Assembly: GCA_902524115.1 (NCBI GenBank)
Contig: CABZCA010000002.1
Location: 62,001 to 126,000, forward strand
DNA length: 64,000 nucleotides
Direction of reading: 5' to 3'
Source: an uncultured Pelagibacteraceae bacterium
GTDB taxonomy: Bacteria; Pseudomonadota; Alphaproteobacteria; Pelagibacterales; Pelagibacteraceae
Below, one piece after another: positions 40,501 through 48,452 of the stretch; position 1 is the stretch's first letter; the number at the start of each line of letters is the position of its first letter. The position numbers were made by a program, and so were the translations under genes. The notes beneath the pieces were generated by a model. The model did not search any database, was not told the origin of the DNA, and was given only the letters and a program-made list of their open reading frames with translations.

Positions 40501-41572
40501 TGTTTATTCCATATGGTGAAGATACTAACTCTCCACTCTGATTAAATGCATAAAATTTATTTGAATTAAAAATTACTTTTACTTTTTGATGAATCTTAAA
40601 ATTCATTACTTCTTCAATTAATGCAATCAATTTTGAATTACCTTTTTTTAAATGAAGTAAAGTTTCTGATCCACTAATTTCTGCAAGTTCAATTTCAAAT
40701 TCTTCACCATTATCATCTAATTTTATTTCTGACGCTCTAATTCCAAAATTATAGTTTTGATTTTCAAGGTTTTTGAAATGTTTAGGAGATTTAATAGAAA
40801 TATTTTCAAAATTTAAATTGTCTGAATTTTTTAGTCCTTTTAAAATGTTCATTGGAGGGTCATTTGAAATCTCTGCAACTTTCAAATTTAATGGGTTTTC
40901 AAAAATTTCTTTTGCAGGTCCTTTTTGTAAAACTTTTCCCTCATCAAGAACAATTACTTCTCCATTTAACTCCATCACTTCTTGTGGATCTGTTGTTGAA
41001 TAAATTAAAATCGTTTCTTGTGACATACCTTCAGAGAAAATTTTTTTAAATTCTTCTCTTAATTGTTCTCTAAGCTTGTAATCAAGATTTACTAATGGCT
41101 CGTCCAGAAGTAATATCTTAGCTTTCTTAGCCAAAGATCTAGCAAGAGCTACTCTTTGTTGCTGACCTCCTGATAATTCTTGAATTTTTCTATTTTCAAA
41201 ACCAATTAACCCTACAGTCTTAAGGGCTTCTTCAACATCAGTCTTAATTTTATCTTTGCTTAGTTTCCTTTGTTTAAGAGGGAAAATAATGTTCTCATAA
41301 ACGTTAAGGTGAGGATAATTAATAAATTGTTGATAAACCATGGCCACATTTCTTTCCCAGACTGGAATTTTGCTAAAATCTTTTTTCTCAAAAGATAAAT
41401 TTCCACTATCAGGATTTAGCAAACCAGCAATTGTTTTTAGAAAAGTAGTTTTTCCAGACAAAGTTCTTCCTAAAATTGTGTACAGGTTTCCTTTTTTAAA
41501 ATTAAAAGATACATCATTTAAATGAAATTGGTCATCTGGTTTGTAAGTTATATGTTCTCCAATTAAATTCAT
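40493..41572 (-). CDS. ABC importer ATPase with canonical signature (GlpS-like)
   Basis: The second CUT1-type ATPase of the operon, 359 residues. Walker A is GRTLSGKT (35-42), which keeps the GxxxxGKT pattern but with Leu-Ser in place of the usual Gly-Cys. The signature is canonical LSGGQQQRVALARSL from residue 133, and Walker B is ILLLDEPL. The switch histidine is replaced in IYSTTDPQEVMEL, where most relatives read YVTHDQ, so its H-loop has lost His and gained Thr. With the partner's degenerate LTADQ, each ATP site of a heterodimer would combine unequal parts. It overlaps the permease gene by one base. Confidence 0.88.
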   Translation of the reverse strand: MNLIGEHITYKPDDQFHLNDVSFNFKKGNLYTILGRTLSGKTTFLKTIAGLLNPDSGNLSFEKKDFSKIPVWERNVAMVYQQFINYPHLNVYENIIFPLKQRKLSKDKIKTDVEEALKTVGLIGFENRKIQELSGGQQQRVALARSLAKKAKILLLDEPLVNLDYKLREQLREEFKKIFSEGMSQETILIYSTTDPQEVMELNGEVIVLDEGKVLQKGPAKEIFENPLNLKVAEISNDPPMNILKGLKNSDNLNFENISIKSPKHFKNLENQNYNFGIRASEIKLDDNGEEFEIELAEISGSETLLHLKKGNSKLIALIEEVMNFKIHQKVKVIFNSNKFYAFNQSGELVSSPYGINNG

Positions 41573-42420
41573 TATTTCAATGCTCCAGATAAATTTCCTT
41601 TGGATAAATATCGTTCAACTACAAACGCTACAATAATTAAAGGTGCAACTGAAATTAATGCAGAGGCTGACAAACTCCACCATGGAGTAATTGAAGAGTT
41701 TAATGCTACAACTTTTACTGGCAGCAACTGTACTTCGGTAAAAGTTAAAATAAAAGCAAAGAAAAAATCTATCCAACCAAATATTATACAAAACATTCCA
41801 GCTACAATTAATCCTGGTATAGAATTTGGTAGCACAACTTTGTAAAATGCTTGATAAGGATTACATCCATCTATCAATGCAGTTTCATCTAATTCTTTTG
41901 GCACTCTATTAAAAAAGTCGACCATTATCCAAACTGCAATTGGCATTAATAATACAATATAAACTACAACTAAGCCAAGTAGGCTGTCTAGCAATCCAAT
42001 AGTACTTAAAAATATAAAGAAAGGTATTGATAAAACAATCGGTGGCATAATTCTTTGAGATATAAAAAAGAACGTAATGTCGTTATTTCTTATAAACCCT
42101 GCTTTGAAAGTAAATCTTGAAAGAGCATAGGCAGCCAAAGTACCCAAAACAATACTTACTAAACTTGCAGTACACGTTACAAAAATACTATTGAAGTATG
42201 GTTCGACAATATCAACCCCACCTCTTGCAGGTGATTTTACTAATACCCGCCATCCCTCAAGCGTTGGTTCAAAATCTAACCAAGGGATATAAGTAACTTT
42301 ACTATTTACTGATTGAAAATCTTTAAATGATGTAGAAACAGCCCAGAGAAAAGGAGCAACAATAAATACTGTCCACAAAGTAATAAAAGTATATTTTAAA
42401 AATGTATAGAGCTTTTCCAT
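41572..42420 (-). CDS. ABC importer permease (UgpE/GlpQ-like)
   Basis: A 282-residue inner-membrane permease with six helices. The EAA loop that contacts the ATPase is PKELDETALIDGCNPYQAFYKVVLPNSIPGL, near residue 180, with the conserved E-A/T-A...DG...G/P pattern. It belongs to the CUT1 carbohydrate/polyol group. It begins one base into the end of the preceding permease gene, and pairs with that permease as the transmembrane heterodimer. Confidence 0.93.
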   Translation of the reverse strand: MEKLYTFLKYTFITLWTVFIVAPFLWAVSTSFKDFQSVNSKVTYIPWLDFEPTLEGWRVLVKSPARGGVDIVEPYFNSIFVTCTASLVSIVLGTLAAYALSRFTFKAGFIRNNDITFFFISQRIMPPIVLSIPFFIFLSTIGLLDSLLGLVVVYIVLLMPIAVWIMVDFFNRVPKELDETALIDGCNPYQAFYKVVLPNSIPGLIVAGMFCIIFGWIDFFFAFILTFTEVQLLPVKVVALNSSITPWWSLSASALISVAPLIIVAFVVERYLSKGNLSGALK

Positions 42421-43286
42421 TATTCCTTAATCATTAATTTTGTTAAAACTTTTGCTATGATCGTAAGACTTATGATCATTATAACTAAATATGTAAAAGA
42501 TAGAGTTGCAGCATAACCCATTTGAAATTCTCTTAATCCTTTGATGTATATATAAAAACTTGACGTCTCAGTTGCTGTCCCAGGTCCTCCTGATGTAAGA
42601 ACAAAAACTGTATCCATTATTTTTGAGGCCTCAATTAACCTTATGATAATTGCACCAATTGAAATAGGGGCCATTAATGGAAATGTAACATAAACAAACT
42701 TTCTAAAAGGACTTGCTCCATCTATAGCTGCTGCAAGAAACGGTTCTTTGGGAAGTGACAGCAAACCAGCTAACAACAGTAAAAACATAAATGGAGTCCA
42801 TTGCCATACTTCCACAATTATAACAGTAAACTTTGCAATTACAGGGTCACTTAGCCATAAAATGGGACCAATTCCTATGTGTCCCAATAAGTCATTTACT
42901 GGTCCAAGCGATTCATGAAAAAAAGTTCTCCATATCACAGTCATTATAACTGGGGTTGTCATCATAGGTATCAAAAAAATAACTCTAAAGAATCTTTTAA
43001 ATTTAATTTCTTTCCATACCATTAGAGCAAGTGCAAAACCAATTATGTATTGGAGTATAACTGTTGATACTGATAAAAAACTTAGTCTGAAGAATGACTC
43101 CCAAAACCTGGGATCATCAGTAAATAATCTTATATAGTTTGTTATTCCTATAAAGTTCATTTCTGGCGTATAGCTATTCCAACCAGATAAACTCAATCTA
43201 ATAGTAAATATTATCGGAAAAATTAATATCCCTATAAGCACAAATAAACCAGGAAATAAAAAAACAAACTTGTGCTTAAAATTCAT
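42420..43286 (-). CDS. ABC importer permease (UgpA/GlpP-like)
   Basis: A 288-residue permease of the MalF/UgpA type with six membrane helices. The EAA loop reads PKEPFLAAAIDGASPFRKFVYVTFPLM, near residue 180. It follows the binding-protein gene by 59 bases, a gap occupied by a strong stem-loop (43313-43335). The overlapping downstream permease completes the pore. Confidence 0.93.
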   Translation of the reverse strand: MNFKHKFVFLFPGLFVLIGILIFPIIFTIRLSLSGWNSYTPEMNFIGITNYIRLFTDDPRFWESFFRLSFLSVSTVILQYIIGFALALMVWKEIKFKRFFRVIFLIPMMTTPVIMTVIWRTFFHESLGPVNDLLGHIGIGPILWLSDPVIAKFTVIIVEVWQWTPFMFLLLLAGLLSLPKEPFLAAAIDGASPFRKFVYVTFPLMAPISIGAIIIRLIEASKIMDTVFVLTSGGPGTATETSSFYIYIKGLREFQMGYAATLSFTYLVIMIISLTIIAKVLTKLMIKE

Positions 43287-43312
43287 AAAATATTTTTTGG
43301 ATTTTGTTAGTT

Positions 43313-43335
43313 GTGGCCGTCGTTATGACGGCCAC
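43313..43335 (-). other. intercistronic stem-loop between binding protein and permease genes
   Basis: A perfect nine-base-pair stem GTGGCCGTC/GACGGCCAC with a five-base loop, strikingly GC-rich for this genome. On the minus strand it is not followed by a U-run, so it looks more like an mRNA-stabilising or processing element than a terminator. It lies just after the binding-protein stop codon and would protect that upstream message, raising the ratio of binding protein to permease. Confidence 0.8.
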
Positions 43336-43345
43336 ATAGTTCTTT

Positions 43346-44881
43346 TTATAGCTTATTATCTTCCATTGCTACACCAACAGAGTAAGCTTTTCTTACATTA
43401 TCTTTTCCTACTCTATTAAGTATATCATTCCACTGTTTAGCGGCTTCATCTAAAGCAGCTTGTGGTGATAATTGTCCAGCTAAAGCTTTTGCTGCAGCAG
43501 TTGCTAGTGCAGCGTTAAACTCAAAAGTTCCAGGAACTCTTAATGGAAATACTCTATTTTTACTTTTTTCCATTTCAGCAAGTGTATCTACATATGATTG
43601 AGCAATATCTTTGTCCCAACCGATTTGAGTCCATACATCTGCTTGAAAGTCTGCATCTCTAAACGGGTTTACTCCGAATCTACCAATACCGATGTCGGCT
43701 TGGTGGTTTGCCTCGTTAGCAAAGAAACATAAGTAATCAAAAGCCATTTCTTGTTCTTTACTTTTCTTAGCAACACCAACTGCCCATCCCCATACAAAGA
43801 AAGGAGCTTGGTTAAAACCTTCGTCCCAAGAGTTTGTATTTCTATTCCAAACTTTAGTAGATCCAGGTAATTGAGCAGCACCTACTTTGTTATTAATAGG
43901 ACTATCTGGTTGCATAGCAGCAACAAATGCATCATCCCATGAGAAGCTAAACAAAGTTTGTCCACCACCAAATGACCCAATTTCATCACCTAGACCAAAG
44001 TTAATTCCTCCTGGCGGTACGTATTTAGTTGCAGCAACCCAATCAGTCAGAGCTTCAACAAAACCAGGATTATTAATCAATGGTGTCATAGTTTCTAAAT
44101 CAAAGAAAAAACCACCTGGAGTTTTTGGATTTTTAGAATAAGCAGCTGATCTAGAATAAAATGCAGCATACATTAAGTCATCTTTTTTCATAACTTCAGC
44201 AGATCCATATTCTTTCTCACCATCACCATCCCAGTCCCAATCATTAAAGTATGCAGCCATCTCTCCATACTCTTTCCACGTAGTTGGTACTTTTAACTCT
44301 TTACCAGTGTCGGCTTTATATTTCTTTTGATATTCAGGATTATCTATTACATCTTTTCTATACTTAAGATAGTGTCTGTCACCATCTACAGGGAATTGAT
44401 ACATTACACCGTCCCATGAAGCTATACCAATGTGTGAAGGTGTTACGTCCTTCATCTGTTTCATATCAGTATATTTCTTTGGTACTGGTGCTAGGTATCT
44501 TCTCCAATCATTGATGAAATTAGAAAATCCAAATACTATATCGTAAGGAGCTTGACCTGCTTGGAAAGGAACCATAGCTTTTGCATATAGATCTCCAGCT
44601 GGTGTATGAGTTACATCAACTTTTGCTCCAGTTAATTTTGCAAACTGTTCAGCGTGAAGAGCTGTTGGCTCTCCCATAACTGGTACTGCGTGCGTATTAA
44701 TTTTAAGTGTTTTCCCCGAGTAATCTTTTTTAGACATTGACTCGTATGAACACTCACCAGGAATATCCCCAGTAGCTTTGATATGTGGGAATTGATCACT
44801 CCACTTATCTGCATACGCAACATTACTAAATACCAACAATGCTGATATAAGAGCAGTTACGCAAGTTTTTATTGTCTTCAT
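43346..44881 (-). CDS. ABC importer solute-binding protein (polyol/sugar type, GlpV-like)
   Basis: A periplasmic binding protein of about 511 residues. Two ATGs lie six bases apart; GAGAGG is only a few bases from the first (44887) but about eight from the second (44881), so I prefer the second. The signal peptide MKTIKTCVTALISALLVF ends at NVAYA. The mature protein has family-1-type features, including DWDWDGDGEKEYGSAE, GPSSFSWDDAFVAA-like ligand-cleft segments and FVWGWAVGVAKKS. Size and gene set recall the rhizobial GlpV glycerol-binding protein, but the ligand is not proven. The gene lies 17 bases after the alcohol dehydrogenase gene, implying a joint transcript. Confidence 0.9.
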   Translation of the reverse strand: MKTIKTCVTALISALLVFSNVAYADKWSDQFPHIKATGDIPGECSYESMSKKDYSGKTLKINTHAVPVMGEPTALHAEQFAKLTGAKVDVTHTPAGDLYAKAMVPFQAGQAPYDIVFGFSNFINDWRRYLAPVPKKYTDMKQMKDVTPSHIGIASWDGVMYQFPVDGDRHYLKYRKDVIDNPEYQKKYKADTGKELKVPTTWKEYGEMAAYFNDWDWDGDGEKEYGSAEVMKKDDLMYAAFYSRSAAYSKNPKTPGGFFFDLETMTPLINNPGFVEALTDWVAATKYVPPGGINFGLGDEIGSFGGGQTLFSFSWDDAFVAAMQPDSPINNKVGAAQLPGSTKVWNRNTNSWDEGFNQAPFFVWGWAVGVAKKSKEQEMAFDYLCFFANEANHQADIGIGRFGVNPFRDADFQADVWTQIGWDKDIAQSYVDTLAEMEKSKNRVFPLRVPGTFEFNAALATAAAKALAGQLSPQAALDEAAKQWNDILNRVGKDNVRKAYSVGVAMEDNKL

Positions 44882-44904
44882 CTTCATTTCCTCTCTTTTG
44901 TTAT

Positions 44905-45966
44905 TTACGGAACCAACACTGCACGACCTTTGATTTTTCCATCATTAAGATCATGTAATGCTTTGTTAGCTTCGTCAAGTTTATACTCTCTCATAGAAAG
45001 TTTTACTAAACCTTTATCCGCTAGCTCCATTAATTCGTATAATTCAGCCCATGTTCCTACTAAGCTTCCAACTATACTTTTCTCCTGGTCAATCATATCA
45101 ATTGCCAAAATTCTTATTTCTTCTCCATAACCCACTATATAGAAAGTGCCTGTTGCTTTAGTCATGCTTAGACCCATTGATGTAGATCCTTTCTCACCAA
45201 CAAAATCTATAACTGCCTCTGCACCTTTTCCTTTTGTAAGTTCTTTTACTTTTTCTATTTCATTTCCATCAATAAGAACTCCGTGATCTGCGCCAAGTTC
45301 CATAGCATGATCTAAAGGAGTTTTGGCTTTTTCAACTACAATGATATTTGCAGCACACATAGCTCTTAAACATTGAATTGCAATATGCCCAAGACCACCC
45401 GCACCAATGATTACACAATTTTCTCCAGGTAAAAGATGTCTTGTTGCTTTTTTTACTACTCTGTAAGCAGTTAAACCTGCATCAGAAAATGGAGCCACAT
45501 CTATAGGGCCTAAAACCTTTGGTATTTTAATTAAATTTCTTACACTGGTTTGAAGCAGCTCTGAATATCCTCCATGTTTTACATTTAATCCAGCAAAAAT
45601 AGGATTTTCTGCATGCATATCATTCCCTCTTCTGCAGTCTAAACAAGTTCCACCTGTACCTGAAACTTTTGGATGTAAAATAACTGCATCACCTTTTTTA
45701 AATCCCTCAACATCTTTACCGATATCTTCTACCCAACCAGCATTTTCATGTCCCATAACCATGGGTAATAAGTCGTTGTTTTGGTCAGTTATGTGTTTCC
45801 AAACTCCTTCGATTATATGTAAGTCTGTTCTGCAGACTCCAGCAGCACCAATTTTAACAATCACATCACTGGCTTTTTCTATTTTTGGATTAGGTAATTC
45901 TTCTCCTGTTACCCAAACAGCTTCCTTCATTTCTGGGTCGTATTTATGTAAAACCTGAGCTTTCAT
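44905..45966 (-). CDS. zinc-type NAD-dependent alcohol dehydrogenase
   Basis: A 353-residue medium-chain dehydrogenase. Catalytic zinc residues Cys45 (GVCRTDLH) and His73 (MGHENAG) are present, with Asp in PFSDAGLTAYR at the usual third-site region; the Rossmann motif is GAGGLGHIA near 193. The structural-zinc lobe keeps only Cys108 and Cys111 (TCLDC). The positions of the first and fourth ligands are Gly105 and Ala119, so this lobe probably lacks zinc. GAGGAG precedes the ATG. It heads the operon of the ABC importer, suggesting it oxidises the imported alcohol or polyol; that link is inference. Confidence 0.92.
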   Translation of the reverse strand: MKAQVLHKYDPEMKEAVWVTGEELPNPKIEKASDVIVKIGAAGVCRTDLHIIEGVWKHITDQNNDLLPMVMGHENAGWVEDIGKDVEGFKKGDAVILHPKVSGTGGTCLDCRRGNDMHAENPIFAGLNVKHGGYSELLQTSVRNLIKIPKVLGPIDVAPFSDAGLTAYRVVKKATRHLLPGENCVIIGAGGLGHIAIQCLRAMCAANIIVVEKAKTPLDHAMELGADHGVLIDGNEIEKVKELTKGKGAEAVIDFVGEKGSTSMGLSMTKATGTFYIVGYGEEIRILAIDMIDQEKSIVGSLVGTWAELYELMELADKGLVKLSMREYKLDEANKALHDLNDGKIKGRAVLVP

Positions 45967-45990
45967 TTTACTCCTCTCGATTAAAATTTA

Positions 45991-46018
45991 TTTATAAAGT
46001 GTAGATTGAATCAAAAAA
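45991..46018 (-). promoter_or_regulatory. possible promoter of the ADH-ABC operon
   Basis: Minus-strand TATAAA at 45996-45991 with a T-rich -35 region about 16 bases upstream would start transcription near 45984, leaving a leader of about 18 bases to the ADH start codon with its GAGGAG site. The -35 match is poor, so confidence is low. The palindrome just upstream (46019-46035) would sit near -35 to -52. Confidence 0.35.
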
Positions 46019-46037
46019 TATGTCTAGGAGACATACC
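46013..46037 (-). terminator. palindrome before the ADH operon: terminator or operator
   Basis: TATGTCT-AGG-AGACATA (46019-46035) is a perfect seven-base inverted repeat with three-base spacer. On the minus strand it is followed by six U residues and preceded by a run of A, so it could end the D-2-hydroxyacid dehydrogenase transcript. The same shape could be the operator of a GntR- or LacI-type regulator for the downstream ADH-ABC operon. No regulator gene lies in the window. Confidence 0.55.
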
Positions 46038-46078
46038 TTTTTTTTGTCACATGAATTAAATAATACAACTTATAGTTG

Positions 46079-47032
46079 CTAATTAACTTTATTCTTACAG
46101 CTTCCTGTTTTAAAATATTCATCAAGATTATCTATGGCTAAATTTGCCATGGCTGTTCTAGTTTCCTTTGTAGCACTGCCTAAATGAGGGAGTATAAATG
46201 CGCTTTTATGTTTGTAATAACCTTTGTTTAGGTTTGGCTCATTTTTATAGACATCTAAACCAACTGCATAAACTTTTCTTCTATCAAGAGCATCAATCAT
46301 TGCCTCGTCGTCAATTATATCACCTCTTGCAACATTAGTTACAACTGCACCTTTTGGTAAATATTCTATTGTGTCTTTATTAATCATATCAATTGTCTCT
46401 TTTGATGCTGGACAACATACAGATAGTACATCTGATACAGATAGAAGATCTTTTAAATTATCATGGTAAATTGCACCTTGTTCTTTATCTTCACTTAATT
46501 TTGATCTGTTATGATAGTGAATTATCATTCCAAGAGATTTAGCAACTTTCGCAATTTTTTGTCCAATTCTTCCCATTCCTAAAATACCTAATCTTGTGCC
46601 TGTTAATTGTTTCCCAATTAATAAATCTGCTGACCAAACCCATCCTCCCTCTCTAGCTCTTTCAATTCCCTCAGAAGCTCTTCTGCACGCGCCTAGAATT
46701 AAAAGAACACCTATTTCTGCTGTCGCATCAGTTAAAACGTCTGGAGTATTGGTAACTGCTATACCTCTTTTTTTTGCAGCTTCTAAATCTATATTTCCAA
46801 ACCCAACTGCAAAATTAGAAAGTATTTTAACAGAATCTGGTAATTGATTAATTGTTTCAGCATCTAGCTTATCAGTTAAAGCTGATAGTATACCGTCGCA
46901 GCCTTCACTCATTTCAATTAATTTTTTTTGTGAATATAATTCATCGTTAAGATTTAAATTTGCATCAAAGATTCCTGCCGCTTTGTCCTCACAGGATCTT
47001 AGCAATCTTCTCGTGACCAATATTTTTTTCAT
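46079..47032 (-). CDS. D-2-hydroxyacid dehydrogenase (glyoxylate/hydroxypyruvate reductase-like)
   Basis: A 317-residue NAD(P)-dependent dehydrogenase. The Rossmann motif is GILGMGRIGQKIA near residue 150, the catalytic Arg lies in TNVARGDIIDDEA, Glu in DVYKNEP and His in LPHLGSATKETR. This set matches glyoxylate/hydroxypyruvate reductases, which interconvert glycolate/glyoxylate or glycerate/hydroxypyruvate. It lies nine bases after a FAD-linked glycolate/D-lactate oxidase gene, so the two can act on the same pool of 2-hydroxyacids. The terminator-like palindrome at 46013-46037 follows it. Confidence 0.92.
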   Translation of the reverse strand: MKKILVTRRLLRSCEDKAAGIFDANLNLNDELYSQKKLIEMSEGCDGILSALTDKLDAETINQLPDSVKILSNFAVGFGNIDLEAAKKRGIAVTNTPDVLTDATAEIGVLLILGACRRASEGIERAREGGWVWSADLLIGKQLTGTRLGILGMGRIGQKIAKVAKSLGMIIHYHNRSKLSEDKEQGAIYHDNLKDLLSVSDVLSVCCPASKETIDMINKDTIEYLPKGAVVTNVARGDIIDDEAMIDALDRRKVYAVGLDVYKNEPNLNKGYYKHKSAFILPHLGSATKETRTAMANLAIDNLDEYFKTGSCKNKVN

Positions 47033-47041
47033 TAAGTTAGA

Positions 47042-48415
47042 CTAATTTAAATCGAAGATTTTACCAGGATTCATAATATTATTTACATCTATTGATCGTT
47101 TAATAGATTTCATTACAGGTACGTTATCTGGATGTTCTCTAAGTAAGTAATGTTTTTTTTGAAGCCCTATACCATGTTCTCCAGTTATAGTTCCTTCAAG
47201 TTCAAGTGCTTTATTAATTAAATCATCACTATATTGTCTTATTCTTTTTTGTTTATCTTCGTCATCTGGATCGTAAAGAACTATAGAATGGAAGTTTCCA
47301 TCACCAACGTGACCTACCATTGGAGCAGTTAGGCCCAACTTTTGAACTTCTTTTTCTGCCCAAGAAATACACTCAACTAATCTTGAAATTGGAACGCAAA
47401 CATCTGTAGAATAAACTTTCATGTCATTTCCTAAAGCTTTTACAGAATAATAAACCTCATGTCGGGCTTTCCATAATTTTTTTTGCTCTTCAGGAGAAGA
47501 CGCCCATTGAAAATCACTTCCACCATTACTTTTTGAAATTTCTTCTACAATTCCAATATTTTCATTATTTGATGCTTCACTTCCATGGAATTCAAAAAAT
47601 AGAGTAGGTGACGCTTTTATATTATCTAATTTTGAATATTTAATACTAATTTCCATTTGATCTTTGTTAAGCATTTCAATTCTTGCAATCGGAACACCAT
47701 ATTGAATAACTTCTTGAGATGCTTTAACTGCAGAGTCTAAATCTGGAAAATAACAAACTGCACTCATAATACTTTCAGGTATGGGTGATAATCTTAATTG
47801 TACTTCAGTAATAATTCCAAGTGTTCCCTCTGAACCTATAAATAGATTTGTGAGATTATATCCTGCAGAAGTTTTTTTTGTTCTAGCACCTGTTTTAATA
47901 ATATCTCCATTTGGAAGTACAACTGTCAGACCTGAAATTACAGTTCTCATAGTTCCATATTTAACTGCCATTGTCCCTGAAGCTGATGTAGCTGCCATTC
48001 CACCAAGAGCAGCATCTGCGCCTGGATCAATTGGAAAAAATACTCCATCTTCTCTCAAATATTCGTTTAATTGTTTTCTTGTGACATTTGCTTGAACTCT
48101 ACAATCAAAATCCTCAGCATTGACACTTAAAACTTTATTCATTTTTTCAAGAGAAATAGTAATACCGTTTTGATTTCCCACAACGTGACCTTCTAAAGAA
48201 GTGCCTGTACCAAATGGAACGACTGGTATTTTGTGTTCGTTACATAGTTTTAATAATTGAGAAACTTCCTCATTTGTTTCTGGAAATACTACAGCTTTTG
48301 AAAGAATTGGATCATAAGTATCTTCACCTCTTGCATAATTTGCTCGAGTGGACTCTGATGTTGAAAATCTTCCGTTAAAGATTTTTTTCAATTCTGTTTG
48401 GATTGTTTCATTCAT
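47042..48415 (-). CDS. FAD-linked D-2-hydroxyacid oxidase (D-lactate/glycolate dehydrogenase type)
   Basis: A 457-residue flavoprotein of the vanillyl-alcohol-oxidase fold. The PCMH-type FAD domain includes VPFGTGTSLEGHVVGNQNGI and DPGADAALGGMAATSASGTMAVKYGTMR, then IGSEGTLGIITEV. The C-terminal FAD-oxidase domain has HVGDGNFHSIVLYDP and TGEHGIGLQKKHYL, with the metal/substrate His residues. It resembles cytochrome-linked D-lactate dehydrogenase and GlcD. No GlcE or GlcF subunit is adjacent, favouring the single-subunit D-lactate type. Electrons probably go to cytochrome c or an electron-transfer protein. Confidence 0.88.
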   Translation of the reverse strand: MNETIQTELKKIFNGRFSTSESTRANYARGEDTYDPILSKAVVFPETNEEVSQLLKLCNEHKIPVVPFGTGTSLEGHVVGNQNGITISLEKMNKVLSVNAEDFDCRVQANVTRKQLNEYLREDGVFFPIDPGADAALGGMAATSASGTMAVKYGTMRTVISGLTVVLPNGDIIKTGARTKKTSAGYNLTNLFIGSEGTLGIITEVQLRLSPIPESIMSAVCYFPDLDSAVKASQEVIQYGVPIARIEMLNKDQMEISIKYSKLDNIKASPTLFFEFHGSEASNNENIGIVEEISKSNGGSDFQWASSPEEQKKLWKARHEVYYSVKALGNDMKVYSTDVCVPISRLVECISWAEKEVQKLGLTAPMVGHVGDGNFHSIVLYDPDDEDKQKRIRQYSDDLINKALELEGTITGEHGIGLQKKHYLLREHPDNVPVMKSIKRSIDVNNIMNPGKIFDLN

Positions 48416-48452
48416 AAGTAAATATTACAGAAAAATCTTTTAAAAATACAGT

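Noticed and set aside
44881-44887. The first ATG (44887) as the start of the ABC binding protein
   Set aside because: The purine-rich ribosome-binding site is too close to it; the second ATG six bases later has normal spacing and a normal signal peptide.
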